DNA of 64,000 bases from Prorocentrum cordatum (GCA_963575745.1 CAUYUJ010021670.1:1-64000), one strand, 5' to 3'. Positions 52,322 through 62,258 are shown, counted from the first letter of the stretch. The notes: generated by a model not told the origin, from the letters alone. A program made the numbers and translations.

Positions 52322-52455
52322 GAGCGGCACACACACACACACACCGCTGGGAGGGCACGAGGGTCCGCCCCCCCCTTTGGCTCCTGCCGCGGGCGGAGGA
52401 CGCGTCGTGTGGACGCCTGGGCCGTGACCCCACGGATGCGGGGCCCAGACAGGAT
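52322..52455 (+). repeat. (CA)n plus GGGAGGGCACGAGGG unit, copy 1
   Basis: A (CA)n run leads into a ~115-base sequence repeated almost identically at 54309-54460, through ACCCCACGGATGCGGGG. Confidence 0.85.
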
Positions 52456-52627
52456 CGCGTCGTAAAAAAAAAGGACGGGAGGTTTCTGGCCAATTTCGGC
52501 CTCGCGAGGCCCTCGCCGAGCATCGGGAGCGTCCAAAAACGACTCAGGAGGAAAGACAGGTCCCGGGGAAGGGGTCGGGACTTCCAGGGACCACGTATTG
52601 AACAAAACAGGACGTCGCATGTCTGGG
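52444..52627 (-). mobile_element. Family 1 element, reverse copy
   Basis: CCCAGACAGGATCGCG to GACGTCGCATGTCTGGG, 184 bp, inserted at the end of the CA-associated unit. Confidence 0.88.
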
Positions 52628-52649
52628 GGCGTGTTTGTTTTACGTTGCC

Positions 52650-52725
52650 ATGCGACCGCGCATCCCTGGGACTGCGCCCCGGAGTCCACACCAGGAGGGC
52701 GTGGACGTGGAGAGGTTCGCCGCTT
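52650..52725. repeat. Dispersed repeat CATGCGACCGCG..., copy 2
   Basis: Partner of 42264-42345. Confidence 0.65.
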
Positions 52726-53099
52726 TTTCCGTCAAAGGCTGTGTTAACGTGTTCTAGTGATCGTCCATTTCTTCCTCTTCCGCCATCTTTGGAGGCTGAG
52801 GAGGCGAATGGGCGAGTTGCACAGAGGAGGAGAGGGTCGAGGAGCGGAGCGAAGCGGGGCGAAGAGGAGCGAAGCGGGGCGAGGAGCAGGAGGAGCAGGG
52901 GTTCGGCACCACCCAAACATTCTCTGGTACTACATGCGCGTCGGCCTCGCAGGGGCGACGCGCACGCTCGGGAAGCTTGCAGAAGCTCCACGGCGGGCGC
53001 TTCCTGGTCCCACCGCAAGACGTTGTGCTACATGCTCGGGTCGGACGTGCGTCTCTCCGACAGAAGCGCATCGTGCTGGTATGTCCTCGTGCGCCCCAG

Positions 53100-53295
53100 G
53101 GGAAGAGGACTAGAGGAGCGAGGAGGAGCGAGGAGGAGGAGGGACGGAGGAGCAAGAGGAGTGAGGAGGAGTGACGGAGGAGGAGGAGGAGGAGGAGGAG
53201 GAGGAGGAGGAGGAGGAGTGACGGAGGAGTGACGGAGGAGGAGGAGGAGGAGGAGGAGGAGGAGGAGGAGGAGGAGGAGGAGGAGGAGGAGGAGC
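53100..53295. repeat. GGA / GGAGTGACGGA tract
   Basis: GAGGAGCGAGG and GAGTGACGGAGGAGG units passing into pure GGA. Confidence 0.9.
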
Positions 53296-53354
53296 GCGGG
53301 GGACACTGCGAGCGAGGACCGCACCCCGCCTCCGCCGGGCCACCTCCCTCCCCG

Positions 53355-53545
53355 GACCCCCGACGTCATGATTGTTTCACCACGTTGGCCCCCCGAGGTC
53401 TGGACCCGTTCCCCCGGACCAGCTTCTCATCCCGAGTCCCTGTTGGGCGGCCCCGAGGCCCCTCCAGGGGCACCAGCCTCCAGGGGCCGAGAATGGAGAA
53501 AAGACTCCTGCGTCGTGATCCTTCCCGCTGCGCCGAGAATCGAGA
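53355..53545 (+). mobile_element. Family 1 element, diverged forward copy
   Basis: CGACGTCATGATTGTTTC, GGACCCGTTCCCCCGGACC, CATCCCGAGTC and GCGGCCCCGAGGCCCC in family order. Confidence 0.6.
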
Positions 53546-53610
53546 ACCGAGGAATCGAGCAATCGAGACTCAATACATCGAGAATCGAGACATCGATGCC
53601 TCGAGGCGGC
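53530..53610. repeat. ATCGAGA heptamer tandem
   Basis: GAGAATCGAGA / ATCGAGCAATCGAGA units, about ten in a row. Confidence 0.8.
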
Positions 53611-53632
53611 CTGGGCCCGCCGACCTCCTCAG

Positions 53633-53755
53633 GTGGAGCCGCTGCTGCCCGGCATCCTGCGCGGGCTGCACCTCTGCGTCTTCGCCTACGGGCAGACGGG
53701 CTCCGGCAAGACCTACACGCTGTCGGGGCGCCCCGGCGGCGAGGGCGGGCTGCAG
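53633..53755 (+). CDS. Kinesin-14-type motor, P-loop exon
   Basis: Acceptor CTCCTCAG; reads VEPLLPGILRGLHLCVFAYG then QTGSGKTYTLSG and RPGGEGGLQ. FAYGQTGSGKTYT is the nucleotide-binding P-loop of kinesins and hydrolyses ATP with the switch elements. 41 codons, phase 0. The donor is placed after CTGCAG before GACCTC (GA donor), because GGLQ then joins DLALADLLRLVEA of the next exon and both junctions carry AGGACCT. This is the most certain exon of the gene. Confidence 0.93.
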
Positions 53756-53829
53756 GACCTCCCCGGCAGGCTGACAGGGGCAGCTCTCGGGGCCCACCCG
53801 CTCGGGGTCGGGCACCGGAGCGACAGAAG

Positions 53830-53960
53830 CAGAACGATGGAGCTCCCGGCCCTGGACGTCCGCCGAGCTGTTCTCTGCAATCCGCGGCCCCCAGAGGTCC
53901 CGACCGCTTCCCCGGGGTCGGCGTTGCGTCCCACATCCGCTCTGATGGCCTCGGGGCCCG
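53830..53960 (+). mobile_element. Family 1 element, old forward fragment
   Basis: CCTGGACGTCCGCCGAGCTG, GAGGTCCCGACCGCTTCCCC and GGCCTCGGGGCCCGATAC resemble the forward 5' half. Confidence 0.4.
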
Positions 53961-54187
53961 ATACCGAGACAGCCTAACTCGAGGAAACATTTCGGGGATC
54001 GACTCCCAGGAAAAGATGGATGTTTTCGGAAAACAGGGCGAAGACGCAAACCCATAATATATCTATATATATATATATATATGTATATATATACACATAT
54101 ATGTGAAAATGCAGAGAATCCTATGATTTGTGAATTTATTGTTGCGTCCCTGGGCCCTTCTGACCTGGGGGGCCTCTTTGGTGCGAG

Positions 54188-54286
54188 GACCTGGCGCTGG
54201 CAGACCTCCTGCGGCTGGTGGAGGCGCACGGCGGCGGGGCCGCGTACGACGCGTGGCTGAGCGCCCTGGAGATCTACAACGAGACC
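54188..54286 (+). CDS. Kinesin-14-type motor, EIYNE exon
   Basis: Acceptor GTGCGAG; reads DLALADLLRLVEAHGGGAAY then DAWLSALEIYNET, 33 codons. LEIYNET is the conserved kinesin strand before the DLL motif. Phase 0; donor ACC before GTCACG (GT donor), so EIYNET joins VQDLL of exon 56275 to give the expected EIYNE-xVxDLL. It lies between an upstream AT microsatellite and the CA-associated repeat unit. Confidence 0.88.
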
Positions 54287-54308
54287 GTCACGCGCTCGAC
54301 CCGCTCAC

Positions 54309-54313
54309 CGCCC

Positions 54314-54345
<32 letters not shown>

Positions 54346-54460
54346 GCCGGGAGGGCACGAGGGTGGTTCCGCCCCCCTTTTGGCTCCTGCCGTGGGCTGA
54401 GGACGCGTCGTTTGGGCGCCTGGGCCGTGACCCCACGGATGCGGGGCCCAGACAGGATCG
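54309..54460 (+). repeat. (CA)n plus GGGAGGGCACGAGGG unit, copy 2
   Basis: Near-identical partner of 52322-52455, starting 23 bases after a kinesin exon and ending in a family 1 terminus (CCCAGACAGGATCG...AGGACGG, to about 54482). Confidence 0.85.
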
Positions 54461-54602
54461 TGTCGTAACAAGATCAGGACGGCTCTCAGCGCCCGCGGGG
54501 CCCAGGCAGCTCCCTGCTGAAGAGGCGTGCGCCCGTAGTCTCAACAGGCCACCTCGCTGGGAGTTCCTCCATCCATTTGTGTCGGAGGGCGCCAGCTCTA
54601 TA

Positions 54603-54786
54603 CCCAGACATGATCGCGTCGTCAAACATCAGGACGGGAGGTTTTCTGCCATTTTCGGCCTCGGGGGGCCCTCGCCGGGCCTCGGGAGCGTCAAACAACG
54701 ACTCAGGATGAGAACACGCTCCCGAGGAACGGGTCGGGACTTCCAGGGACCCCGTCCTGCAAAAATCAGGGCGTCGCATGTCTGGG
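54603..54786 (-). mobile_element. Family 1 element, reverse copy
   Basis: CCCAGACATGATCGCG to GGCGTCGCATGTCTGGG, 184 bp, all blocks present. Confidence 0.9.
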
Positions 54787-55297
54787 TACCTATGCACCGA
54801 TCCTGGGCCGGCCGGTCCAGGGCCAGGGGCGATGCAGACTGCCAAGCCAGGAGGGCGCATACACTCCAGGCGATGCTTAAGAAAACCCAAGTTTTCGGCC
54901 AGAGTCTCGATTATTCTTAATGTTTCAATGTAAATCCTAAGGTTTTGATAGAAGTTTTGGGTTTTTATTCAAATTCTGAGACTCTGAGTTTCTTAACCCA
55001 TGATTTCTTCAGCATTTCGCAGGGTGTACGCCGAGCCTGGGCCCAGGGTGGGCCTGGCCAGGATCGGTGTGGGTGTACAGCCGGCGCCCTCCGATCCATC
55101 AGACCGTCCCGCGCTTGCCCTCCCCAGGCTTAAGTCGGGCGTGTCCTTCTACAGAAGGAATATTCAAACATAGTAAAAAGTAGTCGGGGGTGATTTTTCT
55201 AGTTTTGTCTTTTTTATTGCCCGTGATTGAATATTTTGGGGGAATTTCTCATTTCTCGTTCCAACTCCTCCTGTAGGCGATTGCCCTCCCCAGGCCC
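54787..55297. other. Kinesin intron sequence, nothing recognised
   Basis: Lower-GC unique sequence with no motif. Confidence 0.45.
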
Positions 55298-55580
55298 CCG
55301 ACGTCAGGTTTCCTTCCCAAGCTCGACCCCCTGAGGCCTCGCCCCCGTCCCGGGGGGCCGTCCTTTCCTCCTCCTTCTCCTCCTCCTATGTACTCCTCTT
55401 ACTCCTCCTCCTCCTCCTACTCCTCCTCTTCCTCCTCCTCCTCCTCCTCCTCCTCCTCCTCCTCTTCCTCCTCCCTTTTCCTCCTGGGTCGTTCTCTGGC
55501 TGCCCCGAGGCTCGGCTAGGGCCCCCATAGAGGCCGAAACAGCGAAGCGCCTGCCCGTCGGGACGTTTCCGCGACTCGAG
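55298..55580 (+). mobile_element. Family 1 element, diverged forward copy expanded by a CCT tract
   Basis: CCCCCGACGTCAGG at the start and CTGGGTCGTTCTCTGGC, GCCCCGAGGCTCGGC, GAGGCCGAAA towards the end, with about 130 bases of CCT/CTT inside. Confidence 0.5.
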
Positions 55581-55589
55581 GGGGGTAAT

Positions 55590-56011
55590 TCGGTGGCAAC
55601 TCGTGGGACTCGCCGCCAATCGGTGCCAAAGCGATGCTACTCGACGCGAGCTCGACGCTAACCGACGGTAGATCGGCGCTATCTCGTCGACTCCCAGACG
55701 CTAGTCGACGCGCGCTCGACGCGAATCGACGGAATTTTCGAGGGTACACAGGGCTCCCATGATCTGCTGCCGAAAAGGGGGTCTGGGTCCTGCGCCTGCC
55801 CTCCGCCCTCCTGGCCGGCCGCGTTTCGACCCCTCCGATTCGATTCGATTCGGCTTCGATGGCTTACGATTCCGACTCGATTCGACTCGGGCCTCCCATC
55901 TGGGCGCCGATTTTTCACTGGAGGCCCTCTGGCCTGCCGATTCCCACCGAGCATCGACTCTCCCCGACTGGGCTGCCGATTTCCGCCGATGCGATTCACT
56001 CCGATCGCCAA
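55590..56011. repeat. CTCGACGC / CGATTCGATTCG degenerate repeats
   Basis: ACTCGACGCGAGCTCGACGC near 55640-55735 and CGATTCGATTCGATTCGG near 55825-55900. Confidence 0.65.
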
Positions 56012-56203
56012 CCCAGACGTGCCACGTCCTGAGTGCTCTCAATACGGGGTCCCTGGCAGTCCCGACCCTTCCCCCGGGACCCGATTCTCATGCGCCGAGT
56101 CGTTCTTGTTGACGGCCCCGAGGTCCGGCGAGGGCCCCCCGAGGCCGACGATGGCGAAGAACCTCCCGCCCCGAGTGTTTTACGACGCGATCTCATGTCT
56201 GGG
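56012..56203 (+). mobile_element. Family 1 element, forward copy upstream of a kinesin exon
   Basis: CCCAGACGTGCCACG to GATCTCATGTCTGGG, 192 bp. Adjacent flanks CTCCGATCGCCAA and CTCCGACCGCCGA match at 11 of 13. The exon starts 71 bases later. Confidence 0.88.
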
Positions 56204-56274
56204 CTCCGACCGCCGATCCGACTTGTCGGTCCGATGCGGGGCCCTCCGCCCTGCCGCCCCCGGGGGGCCCCGAG

Positions 56275-56398
56275 GTCCAGGACCTGCTGGCGTCCCTCGC
56301 CGGCCGCCCCGGCCCCGGCGGCGCAGTGGAGCCGGGCGGCGCGGAGCCGGGCGGCGCGCGGCTGGAGGTGCGCCAGTCTCGGGAGGGCGCCCCCGACG
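56275..56398 (+). CDS. Kinesin-14-type motor, xDLL exon
   Basis: Acceptor CCCCGAG; reads VQDLLASLAGRP, a Gly/Pro/Glu-rich loop, then ARLEVRQSREGAPD. DLL and LEVRQ are the conserved kinesin positions around loop 8. The preferred donor is after GACG before GCGAGG (GC donor), phase 1, because it joins to GC ATC TGT of the exon at 60311 to read DGICVPTLHDF, the kinesin G-x-x-VP-L strand. Continuing past the donor gives low-complexity sequence. Confidence 0.8.
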
Positions 56399-56439
56399 GC
56401 GAGGGGGCCTTGGCCTCAGCCGCGCCCCGCGGCGCTCGC

Positions 56440-56521
56440 CGCCGTGGTGGTGTCCACCGCCGCCGACGGCGTGGTCGTGGCCGTCGTCGTCGTCGGCGGC
56501 GGCGGCGGTGGCGCCGCCGAC

Positions 56522-56574
<53 letters not shown>

Positions 56575-56625
56575 CGCCGTCGCCGTCGTCGTCGTCGTCG
56601 TCGTCGTCGTCGGCCACTCGAGGTT
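56440..56625. repeat. GTC/GTG triplet and hexamer array
   Basis: GTCGTCGTCGG, (GTGGTC)n at about 56525-56570, then GTCGTCGTC. Confidence 0.9.
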
Positions 56626-57440
56626 ATTGAGCGTTTTCGTTCCTTTTTTCGGAGGGGGCACCACCACCAGCGGACCCCCTCCATCTAGCAGGTCTATGAT
56701 TCTTCGCCGAGCTGGAGTTTGGTGTCGATATCCGGACGATCCGATATGATCAGATGCCTGCACGGAGCTGTTGTCCACTGCTGGCGCGCCCGGCTGTGTT
56801 CGAGTCCGTCTCCGTCCCGACCCGACCGCATTCGATGCACGTTCCGATCCGACTTCATCTATGGTCCGGTGCTTGCCGCTCACACCTCCATCCCTGCTCC
56901 CTCGCCGTGGCAGCCCGCGCCAGCGGGCGACACCCGTGGCCACGGCCCGCGGCCGATGGGCAGGCATCCCCGGGCCGAAGACCCCCGGGAAGCAGAAGCC
57001 GACATGGCGGTGCTCTTGGGGGACAACGGCGGCGACGGCAGCGGCGAACAGCGGCGGTGGCGATGGGGCCGACTGGCGGCGGCGGTGTGCGTGCGCCCCC
57101 CTTCGGCTCCGGAGGGGCTCGCGGGTGCGCCGAGGTCGCGGCGCCGCCCTCGCCGTTCGGCTCGATGAGGACGCCGCGACCGCCGCCGCCGGTTGTCATC
57201 GCTGCGGCGTCGCTGCCGCCGTCGCCGTCCTGGTTGCTGGCTTCTGGGTTGTCGCGTGCGTCGTCGCCAGCGTTGGGCTCGAGGAGGGCGCGGCTGGGCG
57301 CCGCCGTCGAGGTTCGAGGCTTGATCTGTCTCCTGGGGCTCCGAAGGCCTGCACCCCTCCCGGGCCTCTGGCAGAGCCCTCGGGGCGCGTGGCCACTGCC
57401 AGAGTCGCCTCGGCATGCTGGTCAGAGCGCTCCCCAGCAC
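56626..57440. other. Kinesin intron sequence, nothing recognised
   Basis: GC-rich with open frames on both strands. GGCGGCGACGGC-type short repeats near 57020-57080. Confidence 0.45.
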
Positions 57441-57612
57441 AGGCCTTGTGAAGCCACCACCGCCTCTGCCGTCGCCGTCGCCATCGTGGTCGCCGCCGCC
57501 GCCATCACAGCCGCCGTCGTGTTGCTCGTCGTCGTCGTCCTCCTCCTCCTCCTCCTCCTCCTTCTCGTCGTCGTCGACGTCCTCGTCGTCTCGACGTCGT
57601 CGCCTTCAAAAG
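57441..57612. repeat. GCC/GTC and CTC triplet cluster
   Basis: GCCGTCGCCGTCG, CTCCTCCTCC and GTCGTCGTCGAC runs. Confidence 0.8.
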
Positions 57613-58859
57613 TTGTGGTTCTGCGCTTGTCTCCTTGGGGGGGGGGGGTCGGGCCCTGGGGTGCTTTTCATCGGCTGCGCTTTGCCGAGGGCGTTCTGGG
57701 GAGCCCCCAAGCCGTTCTGCACGGCCGCCCAGGGCACGAGCTTGTGGGCCGCAAGGCTCCCAGAGGCGTCGTCGTCGACGTCGTCTTTGTCATCCTCCCT
57801 CAGCACTTGCTACAGACAAGTCTGGCATCATCGGATTGCGCAGCAGCTGCGTGTAATACTACTCCTTCTTCAACCGATCCCCCTCCACCCCTCCCTCTCC
57901 TCCCTCTCCTTCTCTTTCCCTGCGCGCGCGTGGGGGGCAGTCGGTCGAGGAGGGGGAGGAGCAGGAGGATGACGTCCTCGTCCTCGCCATATCGTTACCT
58001 TTGCCGTCATCTCCGCCGTCGTCCTTCTCCAGATTCTCCCTGTCTCTGTCTTCGGCTGGCCCCCTTGCCGCCACGTCTAATTCGCATCGGACCTTGGTCA
58101 GAACACACCCCAGGGAGGTCTCATTAGGGCCGACATCGACGAGAATCGCCGTCGTCGTCGTTACACGTCGGCGCCTCCTTCGGCGTCTTCTTCGTCATCG
58201 CCCTTGTCGCCCGCACGAGACCCACCAGGACGCTCCTCGGCTCGACGAGGACACCTGTCGTCATCGCCCGTTCCACAACTCGAGACGCGTTTTTTTTGGC
58301 GATGTCGAGTTTCCGTTCGACGTCCGCGTCGATGTCAGGTGTCCGTCTTGTAGTGCTAATTCTCCATTGGTACGCTTCGATGTCCAGTATGAATTCCTGG
58401 AGCCCTGGGGCCAGCGAATCCTGTCCTGCGGTCCTGCAGGTCTGACGGATGAGATTCGGAGCTTTGGGGGGCCCACGTCGTGAATCGAGCAGGTCGGCAG
58501 TTCGGGGACGTCGTCTTCGACGTCCTGTCGTCCTCGACGTCTGCGCGCAGTCCACTTCTGGGGCTAGGGCGACTCCAACTGTTCACCTGCATCAATCATC
58601 CACCGCCCACCAAACCACCCCAACCCAACCCGAAGGCCCCGATGTGCCCTCCATTTCCAGTGGGGTGGGGTCGGGGAACCTGGAAAAAACACATATCAAG
58701 CCCGCACCCCCCCAAAACCAGACATTCGGGCGAAATTCGTGTTTTCGAGTTGGGTTGCGGTGGTTTGGTAGGTAGTCAATCATGGGGCCCATACTTGGTC
58801 CGAGTTGGCCGTGTCGGGATTCATTTGGCGTGCAGCTGCCGTGTCCTGGCTCGTGGAGG
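57613..58859. other. Kinesin intron sequence, nothing recognised
   Basis: Scattered CGTCGTCG and GACGTCGTC motifs (58140-58200, 58500-58550). No coding signal accepted. Confidence 0.45.
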
Positions 58860-59545
58860 GAGGGGGGAAAGCAGGGCAGAGCAGGGACGATGAGGAGGAG
58901 GAGGAGCAGGACGGCGAAGTATAGGAGAGGGAAGGAGGACAGGACCACCGAGCGAAGTAGACGAGAGAATGGAGAGGAAAGCCGAAGGAAGGGGGAGGGT
59001 TTGGAGGGAGGGACGAACGCTGGAGGCAAGATGAGGGACAAGGTCAGAGGCACAAGAGGGGAACGGACGCGGAAGGGAAGGGTAGGGAGGGGGGTGAGTG
59101 AGAGACGGTCGGTCGGATACGGCAGTACAGCGGTCTGTGTGCAGTGTCGGGTCGGAGGCTCATATCCCTGAGAGCGGAACAGAACAGCAATGGGAGGATG
59201 GACGCGGGAAGGTTGGATGAAGGGGAGCGGAACCGAGTGCCTATGGAGGCAGGCGGTTGGATTGGACACGAGAGGGAGAGAGGGCAGGAGTGAGGGAGGC
59301 AGGACACGGGGAGCGGAAGAGCGGGGGGGGATGGACGAGGCAGGGAGAAGGAGGGAGGGAGATAAGGGGAAAGCGGCACGAGACGAGGAAGGGCGGAGGG
59401 AGATAAGAGGAAACGCGAGGAGGTAACGAGGGGAGGGGTGGAAGCGGGAGCGGAAGCGACCTGTCGGGAGGGAGGGAGGGAAGGGAGCGGCGAAGGAGGA
59501 AGGCTGGCGTGGGGGAGAGCGGAGGCAAGGACCGGATGGGCTTTT
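58860..59545. repeat. Purine-rich GGAGGGA / GAGAG degenerate tract
   Basis: About 680 bases of GGGAGGAGG-, GGAAGGG- and GAGGACGAGG-like sequence with no strict period. Confidence 0.75.
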
Positions 59546-60310
59546 GCCACCCGGGATGAGGATACCTGGGCTCCACATGCAGCGTGTGGCCGGCTTAGTG
59601 CTTCTGCGGGCAGGTCGATCGAGATCGCGATCGGCGAACCCCGTTGGAATCAGGAACTCGGCTTTTTAGCCTAGAGGCTTGCGCATTTTCGCCGAACACC
59701 TAGAGACACAATGCATGATTCGTGGCGACCTCTTGGGTGGCTCGGGTGCCCGTGAGAGGGCGAAGTGGAGGAGGATGAGAAGGAGGAGGAGGAGGAGGAG
59801 GAACGATCTGACGAGGATAAATGTGACGGGGGAGGGATGATGAGGGGAAAGAGCACCGAACGGTAATCCAGTTTTTCAGCGCTGGTCTTGTCAGAAGGCG
59901 CCTCCAGGGCCAATTGAGCGTTAATTTGGGCTATTGCGTCGACCGGCGTGTACTCCAACATGTCTGGGCAATTGGAAGCCGTCTTGGGGTCGTTGTACAG
60001 TGTTGGGGTGTTCTTGGCCCCCTCCCCCTTCGTTCGCGTCCCCCAGCATCGGCCAACATGGATGTATGTAGACTTTCGAGGCGTACAATCAGGACGTTTG
60101 CAGCATTGTTGGATACAACAAACGCGTTGTGCGGAGGGGTCTTATTTCCAATGGTAGGGTTCAGAACGATGCACGGTACGCAGCACATACTGTTGATATG
60201 ATCCCGACTCGTCAGCACTGAAGTTCTATGCATCTATGCAGTTGCATATTAGACGACTGTGTTGACCCGGTCGTAACAAATTAATCGAGTTGCACGCTCT
60301 CGCTCTGCAG
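59546..60310. other. Kinesin intron sequence, nothing recognised
   Basis: A short GGA tract at 59775-59805. The remainder is unique, moderate GC. Confidence 0.5.
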
Positions 60311-60479
60311 GCATCTGTGTTCCGACGTTGCACGATTTCTAAGGTCGTAGGGCACGAGGACGTGGACCAAGCACTGAGACTGGTGCTTGCCAACCGTCAC
60401 GTGGCCTCCACAGCGCTCAACGAGCGCTCATCGCGCTCCCACTGTGTGGTGTCCCTCACGCTGCTGAAGAAATCCACAG
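60311..60479 (+). CDS. Kinesin-14-type motor, switch I exon (one-base frame conflict)
   Basis: Acceptor GCTCTGCAG. The first part reads GICVPTLHDF in phase 1 from exon 56275, then hits TAA. One base later the frame reads KVVGHEDVDQALRLVLANRH then VASTALNERSSRSHCVVSLT. NERSSRSH is the kinesin switch I signature. Ignoring one extra T at about 60340, the two parts give an uninterrupted kinesin segment, so this is a sequencing or assembly indel, a real frameshift, or an unusual processing site. Donor CCACAG before GATTGC (GA donor), phase 1. Confidence 0.85.
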
Positions 60480-60539
60480 GATTGCTGGGACCTGAACCGG
60501 CCCCCCAGCACCACTCCGAGCCGGTGGTTGGACTCCCCC

Positions 60540-60870
60540 CCGATTCCACAGTCATGGAAAGGCCTCCTCCTCCTCCTCCTCCTCCTCCTCCTCGTAGTCA
60601 GCTGAAGACCATCCCGCTCGTCCTCCTGTTGCTTCTCCTGCTCTCCCCGCTGCTCCTCCCTCGTCTCATCATCCTTGTCCTTCTCATCCCTCGTTTCTCC
60701 TTCGCCATCTCCTTATCATCCTTCTCATCCTTCCTTCTCCTTCTCATCCTCCCACTATCACCTTTCTCCTCCGCCATCTCATCTCCCCATCACTCTTACT
60801 CATCCCCTCTCTTCCCCCTCCCACTCTCACTGTCCGCCCTTTCCCCCTCGTCGATCCTCCTTGCATCACG
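60540..60870. repeat. CCT/CTT-rich tract inside an intron
   Basis: CTCCTCCTCC then CTCATCCTTCTC variants. Confidence 0.85.
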
Positions 60871-60898
60871 TATCTAGTATGGCCTCCACAGGGTACAG

Positions 60899-61039
60899 AG
60901 TCTGGCCTGCTCTGCGCAGAGGAAACCCCGCAGTCCCCTCCCGTTCGCCAGCAGCTGCTGTGCGGGGTCCCTGGCCAAGCAACTGGGGCGCGCGCGCGCA
61001 GCATGGCCCTGCCCTCTGTGGACACCATCACGAGCGCAG
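60899..61039 (+). CDS. Kinesin-14-type motor, candidate next exon
   Basis: Acceptor GGTACAG; phase 1 joins to read STESGLLCAEETPQSPPVRQ then QLLCGVPGQATG and MALPSVDTITSA; donor CGCAG before GTGCAG. TCCACAGG occurs at both ends of the intron before it. The composition is coding-like, but it does not match a conserved kinesin block (the expected LVDLAGSE is not here), so it would be a lineage-specific loop. Later motor exons must lie beyond the window. Confidence 0.4.
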
Positions 61040-62258
61040 GTGCAGCTGAGCTGCCTGATAGGGCAATCAGCGCGCATCGCGTGTTCGGATAGGATCTCAT
61101 AGTGCACGAACCTTTCTCTTAGCTTCCCCCTCCCTCCTCGAGCTTTTGCTTCAGCCTTCTTTGCCCAGTCCCCGTGCGCGTAAGCTCCCCACCTCTGCGG
61201 TCGAAATTGCTCGACGGAGTTTCGAACACGTTCACAGGAAAGCCTGCCGAGCTGGCTGGGTGGATGCCGCTTTCTGCTAGGGGCGTCCATGCGTAGCGGC
61301 CTCCGTGGACAGAATACTGGCCACGATGCCGGGGCACGCTCGGGGCACGACCCGTCCGTCCACACTTGGGGCATTGGTCGCGTTGCGCTGCGGTGGGGAG
61401 GCACTGAAACCTGCCTGGAATGCCTTCCCCCCCAAACGTCTCCCAGACGGAGGCGGAAAAGGAGGGGAGGCGTGGGCAGGGGGAGGGATGATGGAAGGGA
61501 GCGACAGGAGGAAGGGGAGAGAGTGCGATGAGAAGCGGAGGAGGTGGATCGATGATGGAGAGGAGGACGAGAGAAGAATGGAGCACGAGGGGGCGGGAGG
61601 AGGGTGGGGTGTCGCCCGGACGCCAGTTGGCAGTCGACGAGGCGGGTCGGACGAGGAAGAGGAAGTGGAGGCGAAAGGCTCAAGGCCAAGTGCCGGTTGA
61701 GGACAAGGAAGCAGAGGAGGATGTGGAGGAGGAGGAGGAGGACGAAGGAGATTTGGGAACTACTCAACGTCAATTGGCGCTTGAGGCGGGATGAAGGAGA
61801 AGGATAAGGAGAAGGTGGATAAGAATGGACACGCCTCAACACCAAGACTTTTGGTTGCTGCCAAGTTCACGGTGTAACCTCACTAGTTTGCCACGTCCTT
61901 GGACGGGTCTTCGCTGGGGCACCTTTTTCTTGCGCGAGCATCTCTCCAACGTGGAAAAGCTGACGGGCAACAGTTAGTATCAGAGTAGGAAGCTTCCCAG
62001 ATATTAGCTTTCGGAGGTCCACGCGGATTTCTCGGGGTCGGGCGCAGCACCCCCTCTCCGAACCCTTGGCAGCGCTTCTGGCACCGATCCCGTCTCGCGG
62101 GGCGCGCCGGGGAGGGGGTTCGGGCGCTGATCCAAGCAGTCCGCGCGGACCTCCAAAAGTTGATGTTAGAGTCGCGGCCTCGGTTTGGTCTCCTTGCCCG
62201 GCCGTGCTGCGGGGCACAGCGGGTTGGGCGTTTAGCATAGGGGGGCAATCAACGTTAT
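61040..62258. other. No gene recognised
   Basis: A purine-rich tract at 61440-61800. A minus-strand frame near 61385-61010 contains VWTDGSC but no other RNase H motif. Confidence 0.45.

Noticed and set aside
60540-60877. Hydrophobic Leu-rich frame after the switch I exon, possible membrane segment
   Set aside because: It is the translation of a CCT/CTT tract inside an intron.
61010-61390. Minus-strand VWTDGSC, possible RNase H start
   Set aside because: Only the first short motif is present; the following residues do not form an RNase H domain and frames switch repeatedly.
61675-61690. GGCTCAAG as a third spliced-leader relic
   Set aside because: Only eight bases match, no retroelement or gene follows, and such matches are expected by chance in 64 kb.
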